The notes under the pieces were generated by a model. It searched no databases. It was not told the origin of the DNA and was given only the letters and a program-made list of their open reading frames with translations. 64,000 nucleotides of DNA, taken from assembly GCA_965211775.1 (NCBI GenBank), contig OZ242974.1, positions 4,774,001 to 4,838,000 on the forward strand. The letters are read 5' to 3'. The first letter of the stretch is position 1, and each line of letters starts with the position of its first letter. The stretch is from Thiodiazotropha sp040506975. Lineage in GTDB: Bacteria > Pseudomonadota > Gammaproteobacteria > Chromatiales > Chromatiaceae. Both the position numbers and the translations under genes were made by a program. Positions 6,045-15,949 of the stretch are shown here, piece by piece.

Positions 6045-8930
6045 ATGGCCACACAAGCAGCCAATAGCGACGCTTCCGTTTCAGTTACCCAGCCGACCGT
6101 GATGCAGGAGCCTCAAACGCGCGCGCGCGCCAGCACCACCAGCGGCATCCAGGTCATCCGCCGGAACGGCAAGGTTACTCACTTCGACCCCAGCAAGATC
6201 AGCGTTGCCATGACCAAGGCCTTTCTCGCCGTCGAGGGCGGCAGTGCGGCCGCCTCCAGCCGTGTTCACGATACCGTTCAGGCCCTCACCGACCAGGTGG
6301 TCGGCGCGCTGACCCGCCGCCTGCCCGACAACGCCACCGTGCACATCGAGGATATCCAGGATCAGGTGGAGCTGTCGCTGATGCGCTCCGGCGAACACAA
6401 GGCCGCCCGCTCCTATGTTCTCTATCGCGAACGCCAGACCCAGAAACGCCTGGAGGAGGAGGCCAAGCGCGCCGAGGTCGAAGGCATTCCTCAAGAGCAT
6501 ATCGTCAATGTCACCCTGGCCGACGGCTCCAACCGCCCCCTCGACATCGAGCGCATGCAGGCCCTGGTCAACGAGGCCTGCAACGGTCTGGACGAGGTGG
6601 ATGCCGGCCGCATCCTGCAGGAGGCCTGCCGCAACCTGTTCGACGGGGTGAAAGAGAGCGACGTCTCCCAGACCCTGGTGATGAGCGCCCGCACCCTGAT
6701 CGACCAGGAGCCCAACTACTCCCAGGTCGCCGCCCGCCTGCTGCTCGACATCCTGCGCCGGGAGGCCCTCGGCTTCCTCGGCCTCGATACCCCGGTCAAC
6801 ACCCAGGCGGAGATGGCCGACAGCTACTGCAGCTATTTCAAACGCTATATTCAGCAGGCCCAGGAGCTGGAACTGCTCGACGGCCGTCTCGGCCAGTACG
6901 ACCTGGATCGGCTGATCGCCGCCATCAAACCCGAACGGGACCTGCAGTTCACCTACCTCGGATTGCAGACCCTCTACGACCGCTACTTTATCCATAGCGA
7001 GGACGGCATCCGTTTCGAGCTGCCCCAGGCCTTCTTCATGCGCGTCGCCATGGGCCTGGCGATCAACGAGATCGACCGCGAGACACGGGCCATCGAATTC
7101 TACGACCTGCTCTCCTCCTTCGACTTCATGAGCTCCACCCCGACCCTGTTCAACTCCGGCACCCTGCGCCCGCAGCTCTCCAGCTGCTATCTGACCACCG
7201 TGCCCGACGACCTGGACGGCATCTACAGCAGCATCAAGGACAACGCCCTGCTCTCCAAGTTCGCCGGCGGCCTGGGCAACGACTGGACCCGGGTGCGCGG
7301 CCTCGGCGCCCACATCAAAGGCACCAACGGCAAGTCCCAGGGGGTGGTGCCTTTCCTCAAGGTGGCCAACGACACCGCGGTGGCGGTCAACCAGGGCGGC
7401 AAACGCAAAGGCGCCGTCTGCGCCTACCTGGAGACCTGGCACATCGATATCGAAGAGTTCCTGGAACTGCGTAAGAACACCGGTGACGAACGCCGCCGCA
7501 CCCACGACATGAACACCGCCAACTGGATCCCCGATCTCTTCATGCAGCGGGTCGCCGAGGAGGCCGACTGGACCCTCTTCTCGCCCAACGACACACCGGA
7601 TCTGCACGAGCTCACCGGCAAGGCCTTCGAAAAGGCCTATCTCGCCTACGAGGAGAAGGCGGCAAAGGGGCTGCTCGATGTGAGCAAAACCGTCAAGGCG
7701 CTGGACCTGTGGCGCAAGATGCTCGGCCTGCTGTTCGAGACCGGCCATCCCTGGATCACCTTCAAGGATCCCTGCAACCTGCGCTACAGCAACCAGCACA
7801 TGGGCGTGGTGCACAGCTCCAATCTCTGCACCGAGATCACCCTGCACACCAACGACCAGGAGATCGCGGTCTGCAATCTGGGCTCGGTCAATCTCACCGC
7901 CCATGTGGATGAAAGCGGCCTCGACCTGAAGAAGCTGGAGAAGACGGTGAGCACCGCCATGCGCATGCTCGACAACGTCATCGACTACAACTACTACAGC
8001 GTGCCCCAGGCGCGCAACTCCAACCTGCGCCACCGCCCGGTGGGCCTCGGCATCATGGGCTTCCAGGACGCCCTCTACAAACAGCGCCTGGCCTACACCT
8101 CGGAAGAGGCGCTGGCGTTCGCCGACCGCTCCATGGAGGCGGTGAGCTACTACGCCATCCAGGCCTCCTCCGACCTGGCGGCCGAACGCGGCCGCTACTC
8201 CACCTACGAGGGTTCGCTGTGGAGCCAGGGCGTCCTGCCCATCGACTCCCTCAAGCTGCTGAAGGCGGAACGGGGCGACTACCTGCAGGTGGACCTGAGC
8301 CAGACCCTCGACTGGGACGCCCTGCGGGAGAAGATCCGAATCCAGGGGATGCGCAACTCCAACACCATGGCGATCGCCCCCACCGCCACCATCTCCAACA
8401 TCTGCGGCGTCAGCCAGTCGATCGAGCCGACCTACCAGAACCTATTCGTCAAATCGAACCTCTCCGGCGAGTTCACCGTGGTCAACCCCTACATGGTGCA
8501 CGACCTGAAGAAGCTGGGTCTGTGGGACGAGGTGATGATCAACGACCTGAAATACTACGACGGCTCCCTGCAGCCCATCGACCGTATTCCGCCAGAAATC
8601 AAGGCGGTCTACGCCACCGCCTTCGAGATCGATCCCCGCTGGCTGGTGGAGGCCGGTTCCCGGCGCCAGAAATGGATCGACCAGGGCCAGTCCCTCAACC
8701 TCTACATGGCCGAGCCCTCCGGCAAGAAGCTGGACAACCTCTACAAGCTGGCCTGGGTGCGCGGCCTCAAGACCACCTACTACCTGCGCTCCATGGGCGC
8801 CACCGGCGCGGAGAAGACCTCGATCAAGCAGGAGGACAGCGGCAGCGGCGTCGATCTGATCGGCGCCGACGGCGGCGAAGCGCCCCAGGCCTGCTCCATA
8901 CTCGATCCGGACTGCGAGGCGTGCCAATAG
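6045..8930 (+). CDS. nrdA: Ribonucleoside-diphosphate reductase class I, alpha subunit
   Basis: Catalytic subunit that makes deoxyribonucleotides from ribonucleoside diphosphates. From the 6045 start the product is 961 residues. It has an N-terminal ATP-cone (IQVIRRNGKVTHFDPSKIS onward), a second, weaker cone-like segment, then the ten-strand barrel. Visible active-site pieces are SSCYLTT, NLCTEI (radical Cys and Glu) and the C-terminal DCEAC pair that is re-reduced by thioredoxin or glutaredoxin. ATGs at 6012 and 6021 are in frame, but AGGAGA at 6035-6040 favours 6045. nrdB follows after 55 bases. Expression is probably under NrdR and DnaA control (see 5667-5762). Confidence 0.93.
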   Translation: MATQAANSDASVSVTQPTVMQEPQTRARASTTSGIQVIRRNGKVTHFDPSKISVAMTKAFLAVEGGSAAASSRVHDTVQALTDQVVGALTRRLPDNATVHIEDIQDQVELSLMRSGEHKAARSYVLYRERQTQKRLEEEAKRAEVEGIPQEHIVNVTLADGSNRPLDIERMQALVNEACNGLDEVDAGRILQEACRNLFDGVKESDVSQTLVMSARTLIDQEPNYSQVAARLLLDILRREALGFLGLDTPVNTQAEMADSYCSYFKRYIQQAQELELLDGRLGQYDLDRLIAAIKPERDLQFTYLGLQTLYDRYFIHSEDGIRFELPQAFFMRVAMGLAINEIDRETRAIEFYDLLSSFDFMSSTPTLFNSGTLRPQLSSCYLTTVPDDLDGIYSSIKDNALLSKFAGGLGNDWTRVRGLGAHIKGTNGKSQGVVPFLKVANDTAVAVNQGGKRKGAVCAYLETWHIDIEEFLELRKNTGDERRRTHDMNTANWIPDLFMQRVAEEADWTLFSPNDTPDLHELTGKAFEKAYLAYEEKAAKGLLDVSKTVKALDLWRKMLGLLFETGHPWITFKDPCNLRYSNQHMGVVHSSNLCTEITLHTNDQEIAVCNLGSVNLTAHVDESGLDLKKLEKTVSTAMRMLDNVIDYNYYSVPQARNSNLRHRPVGLGIMGFQDALYKQRLAYTSEEALAFADRSMEAVSYYAIQASSDLAAERGRYSTYEGSLWSQGVLPIDSLKLLKAERGDYLQVDLSQTLDWDALREKIRIQGMRNSNTMAIAPTATISNICGVSQSIEPTYQNLFVKSNLSGEFTVVNPYMVHDLKKLGLWDEVMINDLKYYDGSLQPIDRIPPEIKAVYATAFEIDPRWLVEAGSRRQKWIDQGQSLNLYMAEPSGKKLDNLYKLAWVRGLKTTYYLRSMGATGAEKTSIKQEDSGSGVDLIGADGGEAPQACSILDPDCEACQ

Positions 8931-8985
8931 GCGCTTCCATGAGAAACCACCCCGCAAGCGATACAAGAACAGAGAGGAATAGAAG

Positions 8986-10158
8986 ATGCTGAACTGGGAC
9001 GATCCACTCGCCAAACCGGCCCCCGTCGAAACCGCGCCGGCCCCGGCAGTCGCCGAATCCAACCCGGCCCCATCGCAGCCGGTCCATCCCCATGTGGTGC
9101 AAGAGGCGGCCCGCGCCCTGCAGGCGGAAGAGCAGGCCGGGGCAACGACCGCCATGGAACCGGTCAACCCGGACGACAAGCGGGTCATCAACGGCATGAC
9201 CGACATCAACCAGCTGGCGCCCTTCAAGTATCCCTGGGCCTGGGAGTACTTCCTCAACGCCAACAAGAACCACTGGACACCGCTGGACATCAACATGGCC
9301 CAGGACGTCCACGACTACCAGCACAAGCTGACCCTGGAGGAGCGCCACGTCTACGAGAACGTGCTCTCCTACCTCACCACCTCCGACATCCTGGCGATGC
9401 GCAACATCGGCCTGGCGGTGATGGAGAAGATGTCGGCACCCGAACTGCAGATCTACCAGGCGCGCCAGGTCTACGAGGAGTCCCTCCACACCTGGACTTA
9501 CCAGCACTGCATCGAAACCATCGGCCTCGACCAGGGCGAGATCTACAACCGCTACCGGGTGGTGCCGGAGATCAACAAAAAGATCCAGATCACCAACCGC
9601 CGCCTCGCCTCCATCCTGCGCGCCGACATCGACCTGCGCGACCCGGACGAGCTGCAGAACTTCGTCATGGCCTACATCTTCTTCGCCGCCATCTTCGAAG
9701 GCTGCTGGTTCTACAACGGCTTCAGCCCCATCTTCGCCCTGCAGCGCCGCGGCCTGATGAAGGGCACCGCCGAACAACTGCAATACATCATGCGCGACGA
9801 AGTGCTGCACGCTTCATTTGGAATCCGGGTGGTCAAGCAGATCATCCAGGAAGAGAACATCACCCTGGACAAACAGGTGCTGCGCGAGATGTGGGACGAA
9901 TCGGAAGCGGCCGAGATCGGCTATGCGAGTTACATCCTGCGCGATCCTATTCTCGGTTACTCCCAGGAGGACCATGTGGGGCAGTTCCGGTTCATCGCCA
10001 ACCGTCGTGCCCGGCAGCTTGGGATTGATGAGCCCTTTCCCGGGGCCGAGGCTACGCTGCCCTGGTTGGATGAGCAGGCGCATTTGCGGAAGGAGAAGAA
10101 TTTTTTTGAGACGCGGGTGACTGAGTATCAGACTGGGGGTGCGTTGAAGTGGGATTGA
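8986..10158 (+). CDS. nrdB: Ribonucleoside-diphosphate reductase class I, beta subunit
   Basis: Radical-generating dimetal subunit of 390 residues that pairs with NrdA. Metal-ligand motifs are visible: YEESLHTW (Glu and His) and RDEVLHASF (Glu and His), plus a Glu in AAIFEGCWF. The Tyr in HTWTYQHCI sits where the stable radical Tyr lies in class Ia proteins, arguing against the class Ic (Tyr-less) type. The first 55 residues are Pro/Ala-rich and look like a flexible extension absent from the Escherichia coli protein. A GAGAGGAAT ribosome site precedes the ATG. No clear terminator follows; the next 430 bases are non-coding. Confidence 0.93.
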   Translation: MLNWDDPLAKPAPVETAPAPAVAESNPAPSQPVHPHVVQEAARALQAEEQAGATTAMEPVNPDDKRVINGMTDINQLAPFKYPWAWEYFLNANKNHWTPLDINMAQDVHDYQHKLTLEERHVYENVLSYLTTSDILAMRNIGLAVMEKMSAPELQIYQARQVYEESLHTWTYQHCIETIGLDQGEIYNRYRVVPEINKKIQITNRRLASILRADIDLRDPDELQNFVMAYIFFAAIFEGCWFYNGFSPIFALQRRGLMKGTAEQLQYIMRDEVLHASFGIRVVKQIIQEENITLDKQVLREMWDESEAAEIGYASYILRDPILGYSQEDHVGQFRFIANRRARQLGIDEPFPGAEATLPWLDEQAHLRKEKNFFETRVTEYQTGGALKWD

Positions 10159-10588
10159 ACGGTAGCTTATTAACGTAGGGGCACGACCAAAATTGGATTA
10201 TAAGGAGTTAAAACTGGATTCGATATGACTATTTTTGGCTTTGCCAGATAAGCTAATAGATATTTTTAGATTTACCACGGATGGCAGTACTTACTGCTTC
10301 CAGCTATTTTTGGATTTGCTACCGTAAAATCTCAAGCCTGCCGTCTTGGGCTGGATATACCAATTGGCTATAACACACCACGCATTCAAATCAGACATTT
10401 TCACTTAATTTGCGAACAGAGAACTACTATCAGGCCATAAGAAGGACATTCGCGACCCGTGCAGTGTGTGATATGCGCTTAATAATAGACCTCCACACTG
10501 CATTCTAGAAATGGCGGCAGTCGACCCAAAGCGGACGTTTTAATATAAAGATGTTTGTCTGCTTGCTGTTATATATGGAGATAATTTT
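10159..10588. other. 430-bp intergenic stretch, AT-richer than its neighbours
   Basis: No convincing gene or RNA is seen. Base composition drops sharply after nrdB, marking the edge of a foreign or degraded segment that begins with the SIR2-like remnant. Confidence 0.5.
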
Positions 10589-10853
10589 TTGACAGAATTT
10601 AACTATCAAGAACAAGCTCAAGGCCACTATGCTGAAGCGCCGGTGACAATTCTTGGAAGCGGGGCTTCAATGGTATTTGGCTTACCTAGCATGGGTGAGC
10701 TAGCAAATTACATTAAATCTAATACCGATACAGCACAAATTCCCGGCGACCAATTAGGCAACTGGACAGAATTTTGTGGTCTTTTAGATACAAGCGTTGA
10801 TTTGGAAACAGCACTGCACCAAGTGAATTTCTCCCAAGAGATAACACAGCTAA
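10589..10853 (+). pseudogene. SIR2-like domain protein, 5' remnant cut by IS1380
   Basis: About 88 residues remain before the IS1380-A end. The motif VTILGSGASMVFGLPSM matches the nucleotide-binding start of SIR2-like NADase domains (GxGxS followed by GxPxxxEL), common in antiphage systems that deplete NAD. A TTG start at 10589 with GGAGA about eight bases upstream is likely. The reading frame runs into IS1380-A at the duplicated CTAA (10850-10853), and the rest of the gene is not found downstream, so any defence system has been lost. Low GC relative to nrdAB suggests horizontal origin. Confidence 0.6.
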
Positions 10854-12413
10854 CCCGGATATTTCATCCATTTGCCGATACTGGCACGAGGAGAAGGCCG
10901 GGACGAGAAACAGGATGATACCGGCTCCAAACGCCCCGATTTCTGGCTGACAGGCACAGCTTCCCCTTACCCCGTTATTTATCAACGTGCCGGGGCAGCA
11001 CTCATCGCGTGCTATCCTGGCTCCAGCCGTTCGGCCACACTGAAGAACAATGCCTGGTAAGGAAAGACACTGGAGAGCAGGAAGCGGACACGCCGGGTAT
11101 TGCGTATCACCACCGCACCCACTTTGAGTAGTTTAAGCCGCAGCGTGCCGACCTGGGTCTTGGCCAGTTCTGTACCCTGTAAGGCCAAGCGGCGAATCGC
11201 TTCCATCAACACATAGGCCAGGCTCGACAGCAGCAAGCGAAACTGATTGGTCCACCAATGATGTGCACTGGTGCGATCAGCAAACAGCCCCAGCTGTTGT
11301 TCCTTGATGCGGTTTTCCATCTCGCCCCGCGCACAATAGACGTCGTCGTAAAGGGTTTGGGCATCGCCGTTGAGGTTGGTGACGACAAATCGGGGATTAC
11401 GCCCTCGCTCACTCACCTCCAGCTTGGCGATCACCGCGCGTCGACGGCGCCAGCTGCGTGCACCGTAGCGCAGGCCAAGGAAGACGCGTTGCTTCTGTCC
11501 GTTGGCCTTGAAGCATTGCTCGACTGCAGTGAAGTCTTCCTCGATCATCCGTTGCAGGCGGTGGTTGCGCGCCAGGCCTACGATGTAGCCAATGCCATGG
11601 CGTTCACACCAGCGCAGCATGCGGTGACGACAGAAGCCCGAGTCGGCTCTCAGGATGATCCGCACCGCCGGCCACGCCTGACGCAAGCGTTTGACCAGCA
11701 GGGCGAGGATCGCCCACGCATGTTTCGCCCCGTCGATCTTGCTCGGGCGCAAATAGCTGACCAGCAGTTGTTCGCCGCAAAACACGTACAACGGGAGAAA
11801 GCAGTAGTTATCGTAGTAACCGTGGAAGAAGCGGCCTTCCTGCAGGCCGTGAACCCGGTCATCGGTGGCGTCGAAGTCCAGGATCAACTCCTCGGGTGGC
11901 TCGGCAAACGAGGCGATGAACTGCTCGATCAGGACCTGATGGATCGCGACAGCGGTTGCCCGATCTGACCGATTCTCCAAGCGACAGAGCGTGGGTGAAC
12001 TGCCCAGTGCCTGATCCTGTTCCACGGCCGTCTGAAAGGCCAAATCTTGTCGCAGACTGTCGTGATCGTTGAGGTCTTCATAGCCCTGGCACAGGGCATA
12101 GACCCGCTGGCGTAGTAGAGAAATCTGATCATGTTGCACATAGCGGCCATCGCGTGGATCAGCGAGAGTGTCATTGACGGCTTCAAGCAATCCCAGCCGT
12201 CGGTCCGCTTGTCGTAGCAACAACACGCCGCCATCACTGCTGATATCACCACCGGAAAAATCCGCTTCAACCTGGCGGCGTTTTACCGCTGGAAAAGCAA
12301 AACGACCTTGGGTACATTCTGTCACAGGCAAAACCTCGTTCAATTTCAGCCTAAGTAACTGAATTCTATTGAACTACACGGGTTTTACCCTCTTTATTTG
12401 TGAAATATTCGGG
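10854..12413 (-). mobile_element. IS1380-family element, type A (copy 1)
   Basis: A 1560-bp element with imperfect terminal inverted repeats (CCCGGATATTTCATCC at the left, CCCGAATATTTCACAAAT read inward from the right). It is flanked by a 4-bp duplication, CTAA at 10850-10853 and 12414-12417. It inserted exactly at the edge of the type B element that follows. A second copy lies at 53334-54893. Confidence 0.9.
11012..12343 (-). CDS. IS1380-family transposase, type A
   Basis: A 443-residue DDE transposase. Acidic residues are visible in LILDFDATDD, ILRADSGFCRH and ARGEMENRIKEQQ, in the order and contexts typical of IS1380 transposases. It is full length and open, so probably functional. It is about two thirds identical by eye to the type B transposase next door. 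The copy at 53492-54823 differs only near the N-terminus (a Phe in place of Leu5). Confidence 0.92.
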   Translation of the reverse strand: MNEVLPVTECTQGRFAFPAVKRRQVEADFSGGDISSDGGVLLLRQADRRLGLLEAVNDTLADPRDGRYVQHDQISLLRQRVYALCQGYEDLNDHDSLRQDLAFQTAVEQDQALGSSPTLCRLENRSDRATAVAIHQVLIEQFIASFAEPPEELILDFDATDDRVHGLQEGRFFHGYYDNYCFLPLYVFCGEQLLVSYLRPSKIDGAKHAWAILALLVKRLRQAWPAVRIILRADSGFCRHRMLRWCERHGIGYIVGLARNHRLQRMIEEDFTAVEQCFKANGQKQRVFLGLRYGARSWRRRRAVIAKLEVSERGRNPRFVVTNLNGDAQTLYDDVYCARGEMENRIKEQQLGLFADRTSAHHWWTNQFRLLLSSLAYVLMEAIRRLALQGTELAKTQVGTLRLKLLKVGAVVIRNTRRVRFLLSSVFPYQALFFSVAERLEPG

Positions 12414-12417
12414 CTAA

Positions 12418-13985
12418 CCCGCATGTTTCATCCGTTTTTAAATTTAGCCGGTGATATGGCCAAGCTTGGATGGTTTGCCCTCACTGGGAACCAAACCTCT
12501 ATCAAGCCCTGATTTTCCACCCTCCGGGCAGACTCCCCCTTACCCCCATTGTTGATCAACGTGCCGGGGCAGCACTCTGCCGGGCTATCCCGGCTTGAGT
12601 CGTGCCGCCACCTGGAAAAACAGCGCCTGATAGGGATAGGTGCTGGAGAGCAGGAAGCGGATCCGTCGCGTGTTGCGAATGATGACCGCCCCGATCTTGA
12701 ACAGTTTGAGCCGGATCGTGGTCATCTGTGCACGCGCCAGTTCCGTGCCCTTCAGCGCGAGGCGCCGGATGGCCTCCATCAGCACATAGGCCAGACTGGA
12801 CAGCAGTAGACGAAACTGATTGGCCCACCAGTAATGCGCGCTGGTGCGATCGGCGAACAGCCCCAGTTGCTGCTCCTTGATTCGGTTCTCCATGTCACCA
12901 CGGGCGCAGTAGAGGTCATCGTAAAGGCGCTGTTTGTCGCCGGCCAGGTTGGTGACGATGAAGCGTGGATTTGGCCCCTTGTCGGTGACCTCCAGTTTGG
13001 CGATCACCTTGCGACGCGTCTTCCAGGTGCTGGCGGCATAGTGAAACTGAAAGAATTCCCGCATCTTCATGCCGGTTCGCTTCGCCAGTTCCTCAACCCA
13101 CTGCATGGGCTCACGGATACACCGCAGCAAGGCGTCATTCTTGGCGATGCCCACGATATAGCCCACAGCGTTGCGCTCGCACCAGCTGAGCATGTGGTGA
13201 CGGCAAAAGCCGCTATCGCCCCGAAAGATGATACGCACTTCAGGCCAAGCCCGGCGCAGGCGTTTGACCAACAGCGCCAGAATCGCCCAGGCATGCTTGG
13301 GCGCATCGATCCGGCTGGGCCGCAGATAACTCACCAGCAGTTGATCGCCACAAAAGACATACAGGGGCAGGAAGCAGTAGTGATCGTAGTAGCCGTGAAA
13401 GAAGCGGCCTTCCTGGCGGCCATGCACCGGATCATCCGTGGCGTCGAAATCCAGGATCAGCTCATCGGGTGGTGCATCATATGAGGCAATGAACTGCTCG
13501 AGCAGTAGGTTGTGGACATCAACGGCAACCCGGCGATCGACCCGGTTCTCCAGCCGACAAAGTGTCGACTGGCTGCCCAGTACCTCCTCGCGTTCGATCG
13601 AGCTCTGTAGGGCCGGGTCGGTGCGTAGTGTCTGATGGTCGTTCAGATCTTCATAACCCAGGCAGAGCCCATAGACTCGCTGGCGCAACAGGCTCAACTG
13701 GCTGTGTTCAATATAGCGGGGATCTCGCGGGTCGGGGATGACCGCATCAACCGCCTCGAGCAATCCCAGACGCCTGTCGATCTCACGCAGCAGCAACACG
13801 CCGCCGTCCGAGGTGATATCGCCACCGGAAAACTCGGCTTGAACCTTACGGCGTTTTAGGGCTGGAAAATCAAAGGCAGTCTGGGTACAGTTTGTCACAG
13901 GCAAAATCCTTTCGATTACAGTGTAAGCAACTGAATTATATCGAAGTATCAGGATTTTGCCTTTTTAATGCGTGAAATATTGGGG
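12418..13985 (-). mobile_element. IS1380-family element, type B (copy 1)
   Basis: A 1568-bp element starting CCCGCATGTTTCATCC and ending in GTGAAATATTGGGG. Its flanks are CTAA (shared with element A) on the left and CTAG (13986-13989) on the right, so there is no exact duplication. It joins the SIR2 remnant to an IS5-type remnant, suggesting a past deletion or recombination at this element. Confidence 0.88.
12585..13904 (-). CDS. IS1380-family transposase, type B
   Basis: A 439-residue transposase with acidic contexts LILDFDATDD, IIFRGDSGFCRH and ARGDMENRIKEQQ. The open frame is complete. It is the same protein as 55153-56472, which is in the opposite orientation inside the composite structure. 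Outer 5' bases carry the start ATG 82 bases inside the right terminal repeat. Confidence 0.92.
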   Translation of the reverse strand: MPVTNCTQTAFDFPALKRRKVQAEFSGGDITSDGGVLLLREIDRRLGLLEAVDAVIPDPRDPRYIEHSQLSLLRQRVYGLCLGYEDLNDHQTLRTDPALQSSIEREEVLGSQSTLCRLENRVDRRVAVDVHNLLLEQFIASYDAPPDELILDFDATDDPVHGRQEGRFFHGYYDHYCFLPLYVFCGDQLLVSYLRPSRIDAPKHAWAILALLVKRLRRAWPEVRIIFRGDSGFCRHHMLSWCERNAVGYIVGIAKNDALLRCIREPMQWVEELAKRTGMKMREFFQFHYAASTWKTRRKVIAKLEVTDKGPNPRFIVTNLAGDKQRLYDDLYCARGDMENRIKEQQLGLFADRTSAHYWWANQFRLLLSSLAYVLMEAIRRLALKGTELARAQMTTIRLKLFKIGAVIIRNTRRIRFLLSSTYPYQALFFQVAARLKPG

Positions 13986-14157
13986 CTAGTCCAATGGGCT
14001 TTCTGCCGGCTTTCAGCGGTTTTGGGTAGTAAGGGGCGATTGCCTCGCACATCTCGTTCCAGGGAATGATCTCGTCCATTTCATCAAGAAACTGCTCTTT
14101 GCGGGTCTTCTTGCGGTATTTTTCGAAGCCACTGGCTTCTAGGCTGTGTTGTTTCAT
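13986..14157 (-). pseudogene. IS5-type transposase, N-terminal remnant
   Basis: Starting at 14157 the frame reads MKQHSLEASGFEKYRKKTRK, then FLDEMDEIIPWNEM and GRKPIGL, the usual N-terminus of IS5-family transposases (helical start before the DDE domain). It stops at the IS1380-B edge after about 56 residues; the rest of the transposase is gone. The rest of the frame seen further left belongs to IS1380-B sequence and is not part of it. Confidence 0.75.
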
Positions 14158-14372
14158 CGCGCTTTTTTGGGGCTGGTGATCAATGTATCGATATTATACG
14201 ATTCTTGGAATTAATCAGAGATGCCTTAGCTAACTGACTAGCGCTTAGCCTTAGCACAAAAAGTGAGCGTAAAGAGACTCGCAGCATTGTCAAAGTCTCT
14301 TATTGGTAATGGGTAGATGTGAGAAAAATAAAAAAGTTGTGCAACAAAAAACTAGAATAACTAGTTTTGTAT

Positions 14373-14420
14373 AACCGCATATCGCCGATCATTGTGATCG
14401 GCGATATGCGGTTTTTTTAT
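14373..14420 (+). terminator. Strong hairpin terminator with no gene in front
   Basis: A perfect 19-bp stem (AACCGCATATCGCCGATCA, 14373-14391, with its complement at 14395-14413) and a TTG loop is followed by seven T residues, so it terminates plus-strand transcription. No intact plus-strand gene ends here; the only candidate left of it is IS debris, so it probably belonged to a lost gene. Confidence 0.75.
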
Positions 14421-14478
14421 TCCTGAAAATCCCAACTCCTTATTCAAGCATGCTCGAGCGGGTGTTGATGACCCGGAA

Positions 14479-15633
14479 TTAAGAACTCTCAGCCATCATT
14501 TCAAAAAACAGCTTCAGGTATTCTGAGTAGCCTTGCGATTCCATCTGCGCCCTGGGTACGAACCGCAATGCTGCCGAGTTAATGCAATATCGCAAACCCG
14601 TCGGCGCAGGACCATCGTCAAATAGATGGCCGAGATGGGAGTCACCGATACGGCTGCGGATCTCGGTACGCACACCAAACAGCGAGCGGTCCTCGTTCTC
14701 CGTCACCACTTCCGGCTGAATCGGTTTGGTGAAACTTGGCCAACCGGTCCCCGATCTGTACTTGTCTGTGGACGAGAACAGAGGCTTACCAGTCACTACG
14801 TCGACGTAGATCCCTTCCCGCTTCTCATCCCAGTAAGCGTTATTGAACGGTTGTTCTGTGTCGTTCTCCTGAGTCACGCGGTACTGCAGCGGGGTGAGCA
14901 TACCCCTGATAATTGCATCAGTTGGTCTGCTATAGCGGATACTCTTCCCGGCGAGTGCGGTTTCCTCAGCTGGTTCGTCGCGATATTGAGTGTAATCCAC
15001 AAAACGCTCCTCACCCCAGACCTCATCAACGAACTGATAGCGGCCTGAGTTGAAGGTATAGAAGTTATAGCGTATCGGATTTTTCTTGTAGTAATCCTGG
15101 TGTTTCTTTTCCGCCTTATAGAACGATTTGAACGGAACAATCTCAATCGTAACCGGTTTCTTGTAGCGTCCCGAGGCGGCCAATTCGTCGCGTGAACGTT
15201 CCGCAATCATTTTCTGTTCAGAATTATGGTAAAGGATGGCCGGTCGGTACTGTCTGCCGCGATCATAGAACTGGCCGCGGGAATCGGTAGGATCCATCAT
15301 CCTCCAAAGGCCCTGAATCAGGCCCGAATAGCTGATGACTTCAGGATCGTAATAGACCTGCACAGCTTCGGTATGCCCGGTGCCTCCTCTTGCGACTTTC
15401 CGGTAGGTCGGGTTTTTATCCCTTCCACCGCTGTAGCCTGAAACAGCCTCTTTGACACCTGGCAGCTCTTCAAATCCCGCCTCGATGCACCAGAAGCAGC
15501 CACCGGCAAAAGTCGCGACCGACAGTCCCTGCAGCATCTCGTCAGGCAGCTCAGCCTGTTCAGTCACCGACTGGGCACAACCGGAAAACAGCGCCATTAA
15601 AGCCAGCAGGCCACTCCACACAGTTAGTTTCAT
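14479..15633 (-). CDS. msrAB: Methionine sulfoxide reductase MsrA-MsrB fusion lipoprotein
   Basis: Bifunctional repair enzyme that reduces both S- and R-methionine sulfoxide in exported proteins. The 384-residue product has a lipoprotein signal (LFSGC, acylated Cys19), so it is tethered in the envelope. MsrA has its catalytic motif GCFWC at 45-49; the MsrB domain begins near residue 245, has SGTGWPSF, and ends with the nucleophile in RYCINS (Cys350). The zinc-binding cysteine pairs of many MsrB enzymes are absent, as in the Neisseria PilB type. No thioredoxin domain is attached. It stands alone; an NrdR-like box pair lies about 320 bases upstream (15950-15997). Confidence 0.92.
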   Translation of the reverse strand: MKLTVWSGLLALMALFSGCAQSVTEQAELPDEMLQGLSVATFAGGCFWCIEAGFEELPGVKEAVSGYSGGRDKNPTYRKVARGGTGHTEAVQVYYDPEVISYSGLIQGLWRMMDPTDSRGQFYDRGRQYRPAILYHNSEQKMIAERSRDELAASGRYKKPVTIEIVPFKSFYKAEKKHQDYYKKNPIRYNFYTFNSGRYQFVDEVWGEERFVDYTQYRDEPAEETALAGKSIRYSRPTDAIIRGMLTPLQYRVTQENDTEQPFNNAYWDEKREGIYVDVVTGKPLFSSTDKYRSGTGWPSFTKPIQPEVVTENEDRSLFGVRTEIRSRIGDSHLGHLFDDGPAPTGLRYCINSAALRFVPRAQMESQGYSEYLKLFFEMMAESS

Positions 15634-15949
15634 TATGTTGTCCTCTGGTTAACAATTTAGATTAGTTCTAAATATGAATAGCAAAGTTCACCGGCCTATC
15701 ACGATAAAACCACGATTTTATCGCCAAAATAATCTTATAAAAAACAAGGCATTCGGGTTACTTCCGGTGGTGACCCCCCCTCCCCCCCAAAGCCGGATAA
15801 AATCGGTGCTTGGTTTACAAAAATTCTTTGAGCTATCTGAACAATAACCCAGGTTCAGTTCAACAAGATACCTTCAAAAGGTGAGAAACCACTTTGCTAA
15901 CCTCACATATCCATTTGAATTGATATATAACGATAACGAATCCTACAAA
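15634..15949. other. msrAB upstream region
   Basis: Non-coding. It contains a C-rich run (about 15773-15788) and otherwise AT-rich sequence. No gene or RNA is recognised. Confidence 0.4.

Noticed and set aside
6081..8033. 650-residue antisense frame across nrdA
   Set aside because: GC-rich codon bias of nrdA leaves the opposite strand open; the product is low-complexity Gly/Val/Ala/Gln and the sense protein is certain.
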